Shown one piece after another: positions 24,847 through 35,040 of a stretch of DNA of 64,000 nucleotides (the stretch's first letter is position 1; every line of letters starts with the position of its first letter). The position numbers and the translations under genes are program-made. Location of the stretch: positions 30,330,223 through 30,394,222 of the forward strand of contig CM070609.1 in NCBI GenBank assembly GCA_036346395.1, in the 5' to 3' direction. Under the pieces are notes generated by a model. It ran no database searches. It saw only the letters and a list, made by a program, of their open reading frames with translations, and was not told where the DNA came from. Source of the stretch: Hsuehochloa calcarea (lineage: Eukaryota; Streptophyta; Magnoliopsida; Poales; Poaceae).

Positions 24847-27800
24847 ATGGCAGAGGCACAGTCTTCGCCGCCGTCATCGACGTCGCCGAATGCGCCTGGA
24901 TCTCCGAGCAAAGTGGTACATAAGCGAGATGGCAGAGGAATATCAAAATTGCCCACGGACTGAATGACTATCACGAAGGCCAGTGACGTTGGGATCCCTC
25001 TGAGTCCCAAGAAAGTAGCAGTAAGATTCCAGACCATCTGCGGGATACTTGGAAGGGAACAGGTCCCCATTACCACACCAAGCTGGAAGTCTCTGACGGA
25101 TGTACAGAGAGGCCAGTTGTGGACTGAAATTTTAGGCTCATTCACTATCCCAGAAGTAGACCAGGCACGTGTGCAACGGCAGCGCTGCTCGCGATGGGAC
25201 ACGTGTGGAGGACCTTCAAGAGCACGCTTGTCACGAAGTACGTGAACACGGGTCGGACGCCCTTCACGAAGAATAAATTCTTGTCGCGGGATATATGGGA
25301 TGCCTTTGTGCGGATGAAGACGACAGCTAAATTTTAGGAGCAAAGTGCGGTGCACAAAGCTCTCCAGGAACAAAACACTCACCCCCACAAAATCAGCACC
25401 GCTGGGTACGCGGGTAAAACCACGGAATGGGCAGCGGAGGATGAGAACGCAACTGGACTATTTGCTGAGATCACAGATGAGCGAGCTCGATCCTGGTTAA
25501 GAGCGAGGGCATCAGCCACGTCTTCGAGCGGCGTCTCTTTCACAAACTCAGTAGACGAGGCAGTGTCCCAACGTCTGGTAAATATGTCGAACTACGTAGT
25601 TGTTAATAAGTTCATAACTTCATAGTGTCTATAATAACATGATGAACTCTTACAGCAAGCATTGACTTCCGCATGTTCCCAAGGCTCCTTCGAAGCAGAT
25701 AGGGAGAAGGATCTACTATCTACGACCCTAGGAAACAAGGAGCACCCCGGTCGCACGCGAGGCGTTGGGGTTTACGTACCTTGGAGGGATGGATTCCAAC
25801 ACGTATAGGAGTAGGAAGAGATCAAAGCCCGAGCACGATGCCCGGTTAGAACAGGTGCTTACTACATAATTTCAAAAATAGATAACAAGATTGCAAGATC
25901 AAATGAATCAACTCCTCAACCAGTCGCAAGACGCCCCCCATTATTTAGGCAGCCAGTCCTCAACATCACACTAGCGTCGCGTCCATGCCAAACTCTGAAC
26001 ATGACGATGTCCAATTACCTATCGACGACGTCAAGGTAATGTACATCTCTGGAATGCTCCAAAGATAGACCTATAGGACACCTTAGCTAATTGTGTATCA
26101 TTTTATAGGAGCCGACGCCCTTCAAGCTCCAAGTGAGGATGGTTGGAACCATTTCTATTGAGGCTGGGCTGGGGATGGTGTATCCATACTAGGAATGGAC
26201 AGTGCAGCACGGTGCCCAGCTGGTGCAGAGTTACGCCAGGGTCTAGGTGGACATGGTACATGACAATTTCATGGTCGTCCCGCTGGAGATTCGCCCGAAC
26301 GAAGACATCAAAAAACTAGGGGATGCCATGTACACTTTTATCCAGTGGCCCAAGAAGGACATCGCCCTGGACCTTGCAGAGTCACGATCTCGACACGACC
26401 ATGCCTCTCCAACAGGACCCTCGATGACTCAACCTCAACCTTCGCTTCAGAAGGCCGCCTCATCAGTTTCCATGGAGAAGACACCGAAGGAACAAGAAAA
26501 GTGTGTTGTTGTATCGGTTCCCGAGTCGTTTCATAGGAAGACGTGCAGCGGGTGAGTAGTTCAGGCCAAATCGAAATCGAAGAACATTAAGGCGCCTCCC
26601 AAGCCCAGAAAATACTCCCCCGGAAGTTTGTTGGCCCCCGACACAGTATTAGCCCACGCTGGATTAGGTTGCCAGTCTTTGCATGTCTGGTACATGAGAA
26701 AGACCAGAGAGAAAGGGTACGGTACTAGATTCACTGTCAGATACACGAAGGAGCATTTCCTCCATGAGCTGGGCCACTTCGTCGTGGGCTTCGACGACTT
26801 ATTCGACCTATTCAACCTCACTGCCCTCGACGCCTCACTTCTATAGTGCTGGACATTGTAAGTGTGTACAATCAAGTTTTACATTCACGTAATACCAATA
26901 AATATCATAACTCATTGCTTATGTATAGATACATGATGAAAAATACCGGGGATGGAACAAACCGGTGGGTTTCCTCAACCCACACATGGTCTCTGAGCAA
27001 ACCATCAACGAAGACGCATCCTACGTTGTGAAATACATAACGACAGGATTGCTTGCTCAGGACGACAAGGACTACATAATGGTGCCCAACAACCAGAAGT
27101 AAGTGTTTCACTACTTGTTATACAAGTTTCATTTGTATTTTATACACAGCACGAACTTAGGTTTAATGACTATAACAATATACATGAGTAGGTACTACTG
27201 GATCCTTTTAGTCATTATACCAAAGAGGAACAAGGTAATATATCTTGATTCCCTACTCAACAAAACCCACGACTTTACCCTTCTGGAAGGAATACTCGAC
27301 AGGTATGCTCATTTCCTCCATACATAAGTCATTGTAGTCTTCCTTCGTTTGAAATGGCCGAGGATAACTTTTTGAAATCATGTAGGTTGTTCATCGCCTG
27401 TGTTGTGAGGGAGGGCCATACAAGGGATCGAGCACCACACAGCAACACAGGACACAATTTCTGGTACGCACTGCAACACAATAATACTATATCATACTTC
27501 ATAATAATGCATCTCGAACTGACTATACCTATATATGTAATTCTATTTTTGCAGTGCCGCCAGCAAAAACAAGATCACTATATGCATTCTACGTTTGCTA
27601 TCATATGTAGCAAATCATGAGTGCTAAGATGAAGGATCCCGAGGTTTGTCAATCTCGTAATAATTATTTTCTAATTATAAATTTAAATATATATGCTTAC
27701 TACTTTACTCCTGCTAGCGACAGGGCTTGAACATAGATTTAGATGCACTGGTTATGAAAGAGATCTCGAAGGTTCGAGGGAAGCTCTACGGCTTCATCAA

Positions 27801-27870
27801 GATGGAGATCGTTAACACCAGCGGTGAGTTTCACTCCTTTGACACCGCTGAACGACCTTCAAACAATTGA
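24847..27870 (+). pseudogene. Second CACTA gene: Transposase_24 domain plus Ulp1-like protease domain, decayed
   Basis: The ATG at 24847 opens a proline- and serine-rich start (MAEAQSSPPSSTSPNAPGSP). A Transposase_24 (Ptta/En/Spm) region follows, with VPITTPSWKSLTDVQRGQLW near 25060-25140. The part from about 26640 resembles a C48 (Ulp1) cysteine protease: GTRFTVRYTKEHFLHELGHF, then YYWILLVIIPKRNKVIYLDS near 27190-27260, and a QPASKN-type stretch near the expected cysteine. The residue normally H before W is Y here. The end GEFHSFDTAERPSNN is shared with CACTA-1. Several stops and lost splice continuity make it non-functional. Its role in the family is DNA binding at subterminal repeats; the function of the protease-like part is unknown to me. 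Confidence 0.8.
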
Positions 27871-28084
27871 TTCAATTGTAATTCACTTTGAGTAGTTGTA
27901 ATTCAATTGTAACTCTAGTGACAATGCTTGAACATAATCTTTTGTAATTGATTTTGAGTTGTAAATGATCATTTTGAGTTATAAACAATTGATTCATCTG
28001 TGATGTATCTGTTTTCTGCTTGCTTCTTTTTAGAGGGTATGGCTAGCAATTCCTAAGCTAGCCAAAAATCACAAAAAAATAGTT

Positions 28085-28385
28085 AGGTTAAAGAACTATC
28101 ACATACGGTTATTTGTTGAAACCGTCTGTGAATACTATCACAGACGGTTTCAACAAAAAACTGTCTGTGATACGTAGGATATCACAGACAGTTCTATTTA
28201 CAAACCGTCTGTGATACCCTCCTCTCACAGACGGTTTGTAAATAGAACCGTCTGTGATATTCTATGTATCACAAACGGTTTTTTGTTGAAACCGTCTGTG
28301 ATAGTATACCTTTATAGATGATTTTAATAAAAAACCATATGTATTTTGCCTTATCACAGACGGTTCAAAAACCATTTGTGATGAC
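28085..28385. repeat. Subterminal repeats of CACTA-2, right end
   Basis: A dense run of ATCACAGACGGTT and its inverse AACCGTCTGTGAT, mostly as inverted pairs, lies just inside the right terminus. Confidence 0.9.
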
Positions 28386-28401
28386 CTTGTCTGTACTAGT
28401 G

Positions 28402-29166
28402 TGGCCCTGTAGATTTTCAAGCATCTAGGAGGAAAAACCAATCGGTGAGTGCGGCATTACAAAACGGACAGTACAGGTCCAAGACATCAACACTCCCCTG
28501 GAACTCACACCCCAACATGTCCAACAATTCCTTGAGTTGTGGTCCAGAGTTAGCCAGTTCCACTTGGATCTAGACACCCGGTATGAGATCACTTGGAAGC
28601 TAACGCCGGGAGGAGGCTACTCAACAAAATCCACTTACGCGTTATAGTTCCTCGGCTCAACAATGACGAAATATCAAAAAAAATCAACTAGAAAACCGCT
28701 GCCCCCCTAAATACAAATTCTTCTCTTGGATAGCTATTCAAAACCAACTATGGACCTTAGATAGGCTATAGCAAAGGGGTTGGCCAAACCAGCACATCTG
28801 CCCGGCTGCTCGCTATGCAAATAATCACCAGAAACAACTCTACATCTTTTCACCCAAAGCAGATACTCCACCCGAATATGGAATTCCATGGTGGACTAGC
28901 TAGGCTAGCCACATCTTAAGCCTCCAAACTGACCCGACAGCTTGAATATTTCCGACTAGTGGACGAAAGTCAGCGAAAGACGAGGCCTACCGAGAAGGAC
29001 GACAGGCACGATTCTCATCTACATCTCCGGAGAGATTTGGGAGGAACAGAATACTAGAATCTTTAACAAAAAATCTTCCTCCCCTGCAGATAAACTGGCA
29101 AAGATAAAAGATGAGGGCCAAGCTTGGTCCCGCGAAATGTCTAGCAATTTCGTTTTTTGTAATTAA
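28402..29166 (+). pseudogene. LINE ORF2 piece 3 (C-terminal end)
   Basis: It resumes the LINE after CACTA-2 with IFKHLGGKNQSVSAALQNG. In another frame follow WKLTPGGGYSTKSTYAL, a zf-RVT-type stretch, and near the end EEQNTRIFNKKSSS and IKDEGQAWS. The stop TAA is at 29164-29166. Stops and frame changes are frequent. No clear poly-A tail follows, so the 3' end may be cut or eroded. Confidence 0.85.
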
Positions 29167-29217
29167 AGCTCTCTCTAAAACCGGTTAGTTTGACTATTTT
29201 TTTATCACATCACCTCC

Positions 29218-29230
29218 TATATTTATATAA
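29218..29230 (+). promoter_or_regulatory. TATA box of the zinc-finger gene
   Basis: TATATTTATATAA lies about 330 bases upstream of the start codon in the correct orientation. A transcription start near 29255 would leave a leader of about 300 bases. The assignment rests on position and consensus only. It lies only about 50 bases beyond the dead LINE. Confidence 0.6.
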
Positions 29231-29348
29231 TAGGCAGGAGGCAGCTCCCCTGTTTCTTCGAAAAGATCTAGCGAACCGAAACGTGCGCGCCGTCCGTCCA
29301 CTAGCTCCAGTAACCTGATCCTGCGGAACAATGTAACACCCGTTAGGT

Positions 29349-29395
29349 GCTGTATTTAGTCCTTGCCTACCACAATAATTTCTGTTGCGAATTAA

Positions 29396-29440
<45 letters not shown>

Positions 29441-29490
29441 GCGCTGTATTTAGTCCTTGCTTAGCACAATAACTTCTGTTGCGAATTAAG
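29349..29490 (+). repeat. Duplicated leader segment with CT tracts
   Basis: A 48-base unit beginning GCTGTATTTAGTCCTTGC occurs at 29349-29396 and again at 29443-29490 with a few differences. Each copy is followed by a CT microsatellite, 17 units at 29405-29438 and a shorter run at 29491-29503. Both lie in the probable 5' leader of the zinc-finger gene. Confidence 0.9.
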
Positions 29491-29561
29491 CGCTCTCTCT
29501 CTCTCACACTCACGCACGCACACATAGTCGCACACGCAGTCACGCAGGCTACTGTACTCTA

Positions 29562-29960
29562 ATGGAGCTTAATAGAGAGCAGGGTGAGCTCAACCTTGAG
29601 CTCACCCTCCTCCACTCCTCGGCCGTGCCCGAGCCCCTCGGCTTCTTCCTCTGCATGTACTGCGAGCGCAAGTTCTACAGCTCGCAGGCGCTCGGCGGCC
29701 ACCAGAACGCGCACAAGTACGAGCGCAGCCTGGCTAAGCGCCGGCGGGAGATCGCCGCCGCGATGCGCGCGCACGGGGCGGGTGCACCTGCGCAGGACGC
29801 GAGGCCCCGGGACGGCGCCGGTCTCGATGATTCGGCCGAGAAGGTGAGGATGGAGACGCAGCAAGCTGCTTCTCCGGTGCCTGGCCTGGCACTCAACAAG
29901 GGCTCGTCGGAGTACGGCGTCGAGCGTGCCGATGAGCTGGACTTGTCTCTCAGGCTATGA
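29562..29960 (+). CDS. Short C2H2 zinc-finger transcriptional repressor (EPF/ZFP1-like), single exon
   Basis: The intact 132-residue protein has one plant-type C2H2 finger with C31, C34, H47 and H51 and the motif QALGGH at 42-47, which contacts DNA in this family. A basic stretch (KYERSLAKRRR) follows the finger. The C-terminus ends LDLSLRL (126-132), a typical EAR motif that recruits co-repressors. A second EAR-like motif, LNLELTL, lies at 10-16. The layout fits the ZFP1/ZFP4/KNUCKLES-type group of small nuclear repressors, known for roles in organ and trichome development; the exact member is not determined. The coding region is GC-rich, unlike the surrounding transposons, and the start ATG is the first in frame after a TATA box and leader. 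This is the only undamaged host gene I find. Confidence 0.92.
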   Translation: MELNREQGELNLELTLLHSSAVPEPLGFFLCMYCERKFYSSQALGGHQNAHKYERSLAKRRREIAAAMRAHGAGAPAQDARPRDGAGLDDSAEKVRMETQQAASPVPGLALNKGSSEYGVERADELDLSLRL

Positions 29961-30556
29961 TCTATTCGTTCCTCCTTGTGCCTTTAATTGATCATCCGCA
30001 TGCACTGTTTCGGTATGTCAGCGTCTACTTTGATGAGTACATGTCAACTGTTTAATTGGTGATATATCAAATAATTGGACGCGTATATATGTCAAATAAT
30101 TTGTTTGTGCCTCTCTCTTCTAGTTGAGTTTGTCTGATGGAATTTCTTGGCAAGAAAGACAGTTGATTTGTCGATTTATCCAAAGAGCATGGAGATTTGG
30201 TGTGTTCTTCTGTTGTTTCATCTTTCTTCTCAGTTAGCTCATTTATGTTGGCATATCTTTAATTGAAGTGGCTTTTGGGGAGGCTTTCTCAAGTGATTCA
30301 AAATTATCCATATTCCATGTGAGATTTCTCTCATTTTCTTCGATAATGGAACAAAAAACTCTCCCGGTCTCTCATTTAACTGACAAACAAATACATAACT
30401 CTTTCTACTCCTCTACCAAGCATGCTTTGTCAGTATTCAATAATACTTGTGCAACCGCCACTTGAGCTAGCATAAGACAGACATTAGACTGGGTGTTCCA
30501 GGCCTTCAGCTAGATAATTCGCCCCCAAAAAAATCTCATGTCCTAACTTGAAATTA
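29961..30556. other. 3' flank of the zinc-finger gene
   Basis: The sequence is AT-rich with no recognised gene. The first few hundred bases are likely the 3' untranslated region. No sure polyadenylation signal could be assigned. Confidence 0.4.
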
Positions 30557-32008
30557 CTCCCTCCGTTTATTTTTATAAGGCACAGTTTTCCTTGGTACGG
30601 TCTTCAAAATTAAACTTTGACCTTTTTTTCTCTTACGATGTATTGTTAAAAACTGCAGAATGATGCATTGTTAAAATTGCAGAATCCTGATCATACAAAA
30701 GTTATATCAAATACGAATCTAATGGTACCACGTTTGTATAACCAAACCTGTATATGCACTGTTAGACTAATGGGCAAATTTTTTATATGTCACTGCAAAG
30801 TTCCTAAGTATTTGATCTACCATTGCAAAGTGACATCTCCCTTCCATACAACTGCAAACTCGAAACTATACCCTTTTATACCATTGTTGACCAGTAAAGT
30901 CATGAATTGGCTATGAAAAGACCATTTTGCCCTTGTTGTTTTCTTTTTCCTTCTTCTCTATCGCACACAGCACACACACGTACACACAGAGCAACGGTCG
31001 CCGCTGGGTTACTCCACAAGGCCACCAATGCCGCCAAGGCTCTCTTCGCCGACGCATCCAGAAGGTGAGGGCGAGGGCGAGGTGGCTTGGCCACAATGGC
31101 ATGGACGGGCGGAGAGGAGGGAGGCGAGGAGGGTGCGGGTGTCGGGAAAGCGGCGGGTACGAGCGAGGATGTGAAGGAGTTGCACATGGGTGAGGAGGGA
31201 GGGGGGGGCGGGGCGAGGCGAAAGAGGTGGAGGGCAACGTGGAGGAGGGCACGGGTGAGTGGGGGAGGAGATGAGGCATGCGGCGGCGAGGAAGCGGTGG
31301 AGAAGGAGGGGGAGAGGCGAAAGAGGTGAAGGGCGGCGTCGGGATCGAGGCGTACATAGCGTCGGGCGGTGTGGAGGAGGGCAGGGCTGAGTGGGGGAGG
31401 AGGAGAGGAAAGCGGGCGGCGGTGAGGAAGCGGTGGAGGAGGAGGAGGCGGGTGAGGCTACCCAGGAGGGTGGGGCCGGTGGCGGTGCCGGCCTTGGCGT
31501 TGGCGCGGGGTAGGGTGCAAGAGTGGATGAACTACTGAAGGAAGGAGAGGGGTCCGAGGAAGCGGCATCTGTCGGGCATGTTGTGGTCAGAGAGGTACTT
31601 GGTGGTGTTGCTAGCGAACGGGAAGTCGGAAGCGGAGGGTGGCAGCCGGCGAGGCGGGAGGACAATGGCGGCGGCGATGAGGGTGAAGAGCGGGCGGTGC
31701 GCGTGCAATTTGTGGAGGGCAGTGATAAGGATAGGAAGAAGAGTGGAGGATGAAGCAGACGAGAGCAACATTGCATTTTTGAAAAAGTTGACGGATAAAA
31801 TCTAACGAAGTTGATGGAAGTGGCATAAAGGAACATGTTTTCGAGTTTGCAGTGGTATGGATGGGAGAAGTCATTTTACAATGACAGATCAGAGATTTGA
31901 AACATTTGTGCTGGTATATAAAAAAAATTCCTAGACTAATTGTTGGTTAAAACATACAAAGTTTGAAGCTTCAAATACGTGCGCTCCTTGTATAAATCAT
32001 TGGGGGAG
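30557..32008. mobile_element. Stowaway MITE interrupted by a Mutator-type element
   Basis: The ends CTCCCTCCGTTTAT and ATTGGGGGAG are near inverse copies and are flanked by TA (30555-30556 and 32009-32010), as in Stowaway (Tc1/Mariner-type) MITEs. Without the nested element it is about 283 bases long. Confidence 0.85.
30772..31931 (-). mobile_element. Mutator-type element carrying GC-rich gene-like sequence (Pack-MULE candidate)
   Basis: The element has a perfect 9-bp target duplication TAGACTAAT (30763-30771 and 31932-31940). Long terminal inverted repeats span about 130 bases (shared ACTGCAAACTCGAAA, ATTG(C/T)AAA(G/A)TGAC). Between them is very GC-rich sequence. On the minus strand it holds an open frame from 31836 to 31009 rich in serine and proline, ending with a stretch containing LLTHVQLLHILARTRRFPD and LLASLLSARP. 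That stretch resembles the N-terminal part of a PPR protein. The frame contains no transposase, which fits capture of a host gene fragment. Whether the frame is translated is unknown. Confidence 0.8.
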
Positions 32009-32010
32009 TA

Positions 32011-32382
32011 ACAATTTAGGTTGCACGTATGTTCCCAGTTTTCTAATTCAAATATCCCTTAGTTAAGAGATAGAGAAAGAATGGAAGATGCATAATGATG
32101 ACTGGATATGAAAATACTCCTATGAGGAAGTGTAATAACACTGAATCAACCTATTGTTTGCCGATTGCCACACTATTGCTCTTATTTGATTAATTACGGG
32201 CAGTCCTATCATATGGTCAAACGTGCGCACTACATACCGTACATGTCCTCGTTCTCTAGACGCTAGCCTCTCTGCTTGTATCATCCAGAGTGCTGCTGCA
32301 TCACTGATGAAAAGACATTCACATGAAAAAGGTATACATTCCACTGCCCTCTCCTCTGGCCGACTAGCTCCCTCGCATCTTT
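32011..32382. other. Unassigned stretch between MITE and miniature copia element
   Basis: No open frame, repeat terminus or known motif was found. Confidence 0.4.
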
Positions 32383-33608
32383 TGTTGGCTCCAAATCGAA
32401 AACAAACAAACTTATTACAAAAACACTCTAATACGAATAAAAAAATTTCAGTGCGACACAACTAGCACCTTTTTTCTTCTCAAGTTATCTCATATTAGAG
32501 TACAATGCCGTTGCTTATATAACACTAAGACTCGGCCACACAAACAAAATAGGACTAGAAATCAGAATACAACTAAGACTCGATAATCTACAGAAGGAAA
32601 CTAATACTTTAGACAAAGATTACCTAACAATCACACCCTAATCTTTGTGTGCTTACTTATTATGTGTACTCGGCTGCCACTTGGACTCAACTTCAACTTG
32701 GCTCACACGATCGCCCGGAGACGGTGGCACAACTCGAACACGTCTTGAACTATTACTTATTGAGGTAGTCGGTCTCAACTACGACTTACGTCTCAACTCA
32801 TACTCAAACTTCAAGTTGGTCACGACTTCAACTTAAGTAACACACGGACTCGACTCAGTACGACGAACACATCTCCTCGATGTCCTGGACTTAATACTAC
32901 TTACTTGACTTGGGACGGTGAACACATCTTCTCAACGTCCCTTGCCTTCACCTTTCGATGATCGGCACTAAGATGCATCGTTTTCAACACCTTCCACGCA
33001 GCTTTGGCCGTCTCCTTTTCTACTAGTAGGAAGAATGTCGATGTTGTTTCGTCACCGGTGACACCACTCCCCGGAGAACGCGCTACAATCTTGGGCACAA
33101 ATCAAAAACTCTGGCTCTTCCTCGTCATGGAGCCGCATGCACCATACAGTGCGTCGGTCTCGCCGTATTGAGTCGTCGCGCCCCGCCGTGCGCTCTGTCG
33201 CTGAACGCTACGCATCCGCGATGGCACAGTCGGCCGCCACACGCCCCGGGACGTCGCCGCACCCGCCGCCATGCCGTATATGCCACCCCGAGTCGAGATC
33301 ACCCCTCCCGGGGCAGCAGCTAGGGTTTCAAACCTAGAGCTCTGATACCAATTGTTGGCCCCAAACCGAAGACAAACAAACTCACGGCAAAAACTCTCGA
33401 ATACGAACAAAGAAAATATCCAGCGCAGCATAATTAGCACCTTTTTCTTCTTTTCTTCTCAAGTTATCTCATATTAGAGTACAAAGTCCTTGCTTATATA
33501 GCACCAAGACTCAGCCACACAAACAAAATAGGACTAGAAATCAGAATCTAACTAGAACTCGATGATCTACAGAAGAAAACTAATACTTTAGACAAAGATT
33601 ATCTAACA
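32383..33608 (-). mobile_element. Miniature Ty1/copia element with two LTRs
   Basis: Two similar LTRs, 32383-32629 and 33353-33608, both begin TGTTGG and end CTAACA. The primer-binding site next to the right LTR reads TGGTATCAGAGCTC on the minus strand (33337-33350), complementary to initiator tRNA-Met, so the element runs right to left. Only about 720 bases lie between the LTRs. No 5-bp target duplication was found: the flanks are TCTTT and TCCCT. Both flanks carry CTCCCTCG-like words. Confidence 0.87.
32901..33098 (-). pseudogene. Copia gag remnant
   Basis: The 65-residue frame includes LLVEKETAKAAWKVLKTM followed by a HLSADHRKVKA-like stretch, a typical piece of the copia Gag (UBN2) domain. 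It is short, lacks the zinc knuckle and pol, and is therefore a remnant inside the miniature element. Confidence 0.75.
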
Positions 33609-34043
33609 TCCCTCGCCTCCCTCGCTAGTCTTTTAAGAAGCTCTCCATCTCTCTACTGCATTAGTCTAAAACTCTAAATAAGGAAAAAGGTCGTCGTTAA
33701 AGAGAAGGAGCACAACGAAAAGTACTATTTCTTGATTAATTAAGGTACGTTTCCGAAATAAGTTAATTATGTGTCTAGCACGTCCTGTTAATGAAAAATC
33801 GTTTTAAATTTTATGTAAAATAAATGAAAAAGTTTCTGAAAGCTCGTATAGTAGTGGCCAATCTGAAGTCTGAACTTGGAGAGCTGGAAAGCTAGATGAT
33901 CCCCAACTCGTCGTTAATTGAAATGCAAACCCAATTGATCTGATGAGATATATCTGTTAAACCTTAATGCCTTTTTTCTTTTACTTTCTGAAAGGAAATT
34001 TGAAATGTTTCTACTGTTTAACACAAAGCATAATACGAATTAA
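33609..34043. other. Unassigned AT-rich stretch
   Basis: Nothing coding was recognised. A TCTTTTAAGAAG-containing start and later runs of A and T are all that stands out. Confidence 0.4.
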
Positions 34044-34687
34044 TTATTCGTCACTTCTAACGGGGATCAAGTTTGGTTCGATGTTTTTCTAGAAAATCAA
34101 CAAGCATCTCTTCCTATATATGTAACATATAATTTTTGGGAATTTTTAAAGGATGTTAAGGTTAGGGGTGCATGGATTACATCGAGAGGATGGGATGCAT
34201 CGATTGGACATGTCCCTCTCGGCCCCCTTCCATCCACCATATTAATATGTGGAGCTCAAAATACACCTCTAGTTAAAAACGTTTTAGAGCCTACCAACGA
34301 GACGTATTGTGTAAATAACTGGACTATCCTGACAAAAGGTTCAATATTGGATTTCCACAATAGGTATGTTGGGCTTATTTTGTTTCTAAGTACTGTATAT
34401 GAAAGTATTTTCATTATTTCATTATTATTATTTTGCCAGCTAGTGAGATGTATGAAATCTTAATCCCTAGCTAGATCATGCATGGGAATAACTAATTACT
34501 CTTCCAAATTTATTTGTAATGAAGGCCGATCGAAATGAGGCTGACGTACAAGATTGAGGTTATCTTTGAGGCACATTAAGAGCAATTTGGCGAGAAAAAC
34601 ATTTATTGTGAGCTCATGGAAAGGCATACTTTTAAAAACATTATTCCTTTAGTCCAAACATGCCGAATCTCTTGTTTACCTCTTTAG
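34044..34687 (+). pseudogene. Two-exon fragment of an unrecognised protein-coding gene
   Basis: A frame without ATG is open from 34044 and reaches a good splice donor (AATAG|gtatgt) at 34363. It reads in part DQVWFDVFLENQQASLPIY and WITSRGWDASIGHVPLGPLP, then NNWTILTKGSILDFHN. A second exon from 34525 (gaag|GCCG) continues in phase as RPIEMRLTYKIEVIFEAH. A stop TAA at 34577-34579 is followed by EQFGEKNIYCELMERHTFKN, and the frame closes at 34685-34687 next to gtaagg. The phase match across the intron supports a real coding origin. I do not recognise the family. The stop and missing start suggest a fragment or pseudogene. It could be a transposon protein. Confidence 0.5.
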
Positions 34688-35004
34688 GTAAGGTACAACC
34701 CTAAAATTTGATTTTAGTTCTGGTCGAGCTACAACCTAGAGATAGTGAATTCCACCTTCAAGAATAAGGAACTTGAATTTCATTTCGATTTTTGGATCCT
34801 CATCTAATTCAGGAGTTGATTTTATTAACTAATTAATTAACTAGCCGAATTTTCCGTGCAACTACGCGGCCAGCTACTACAAGACACATGTTTTAATTTG
34901 AAGACAGACTTGTATTTGTTATACACCTCTAATTGTTATGATTGAAAATAGAGTTTTATTTCTTGTACAACTGTAGTAGTTTTAATATAAATCATATTAG
35001 TCTG

Positions 35005-35040
<36 letters not shown>

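Larger units (their letters stand above)
15448..28401 (+). mobile_element. CACTA-2: large two-gene CACTA transposon with nested insertions
   Basis: It starts CACTGCTACAAAA and ends CTGTACTAGTG. The flanks are TGT (15445-15447) and TGG (28402-28404), a 3-bp target duplication with one change. Deleting the element and one flank copy restores the LINE frame (PRDL-SL, one stop, IFKHLGGK). Internal order on the plus strand: subterminal repeats, Tnp2-type gene, internal repeat block, Transposase_24/Ulp1-like gene, subterminal repeats. A copia fragment (15984-18483) and a copia LTR (19568-21125) lie inside. Both genes are broken. Confidence 0.92.

Noticed and set aside
28085..28385. Regular short repeats resembling a CRISPR array
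   Set aside because: The units alternate in orientation and match CACTA subterminal repeats in a plant genome.
31009..31836. 275-codon minus-strand frame as a host gene
   Set aside because: It lies wholly inside a Mutator-type element with a 9-bp duplication, so it is treated as a captured fragment.
33337..33350. tRNA-Met-like sequence
   Set aside because: Only the 3' end complement is present and it is placed next to an LTR, so it is a primer-binding site, not a tRNA gene.
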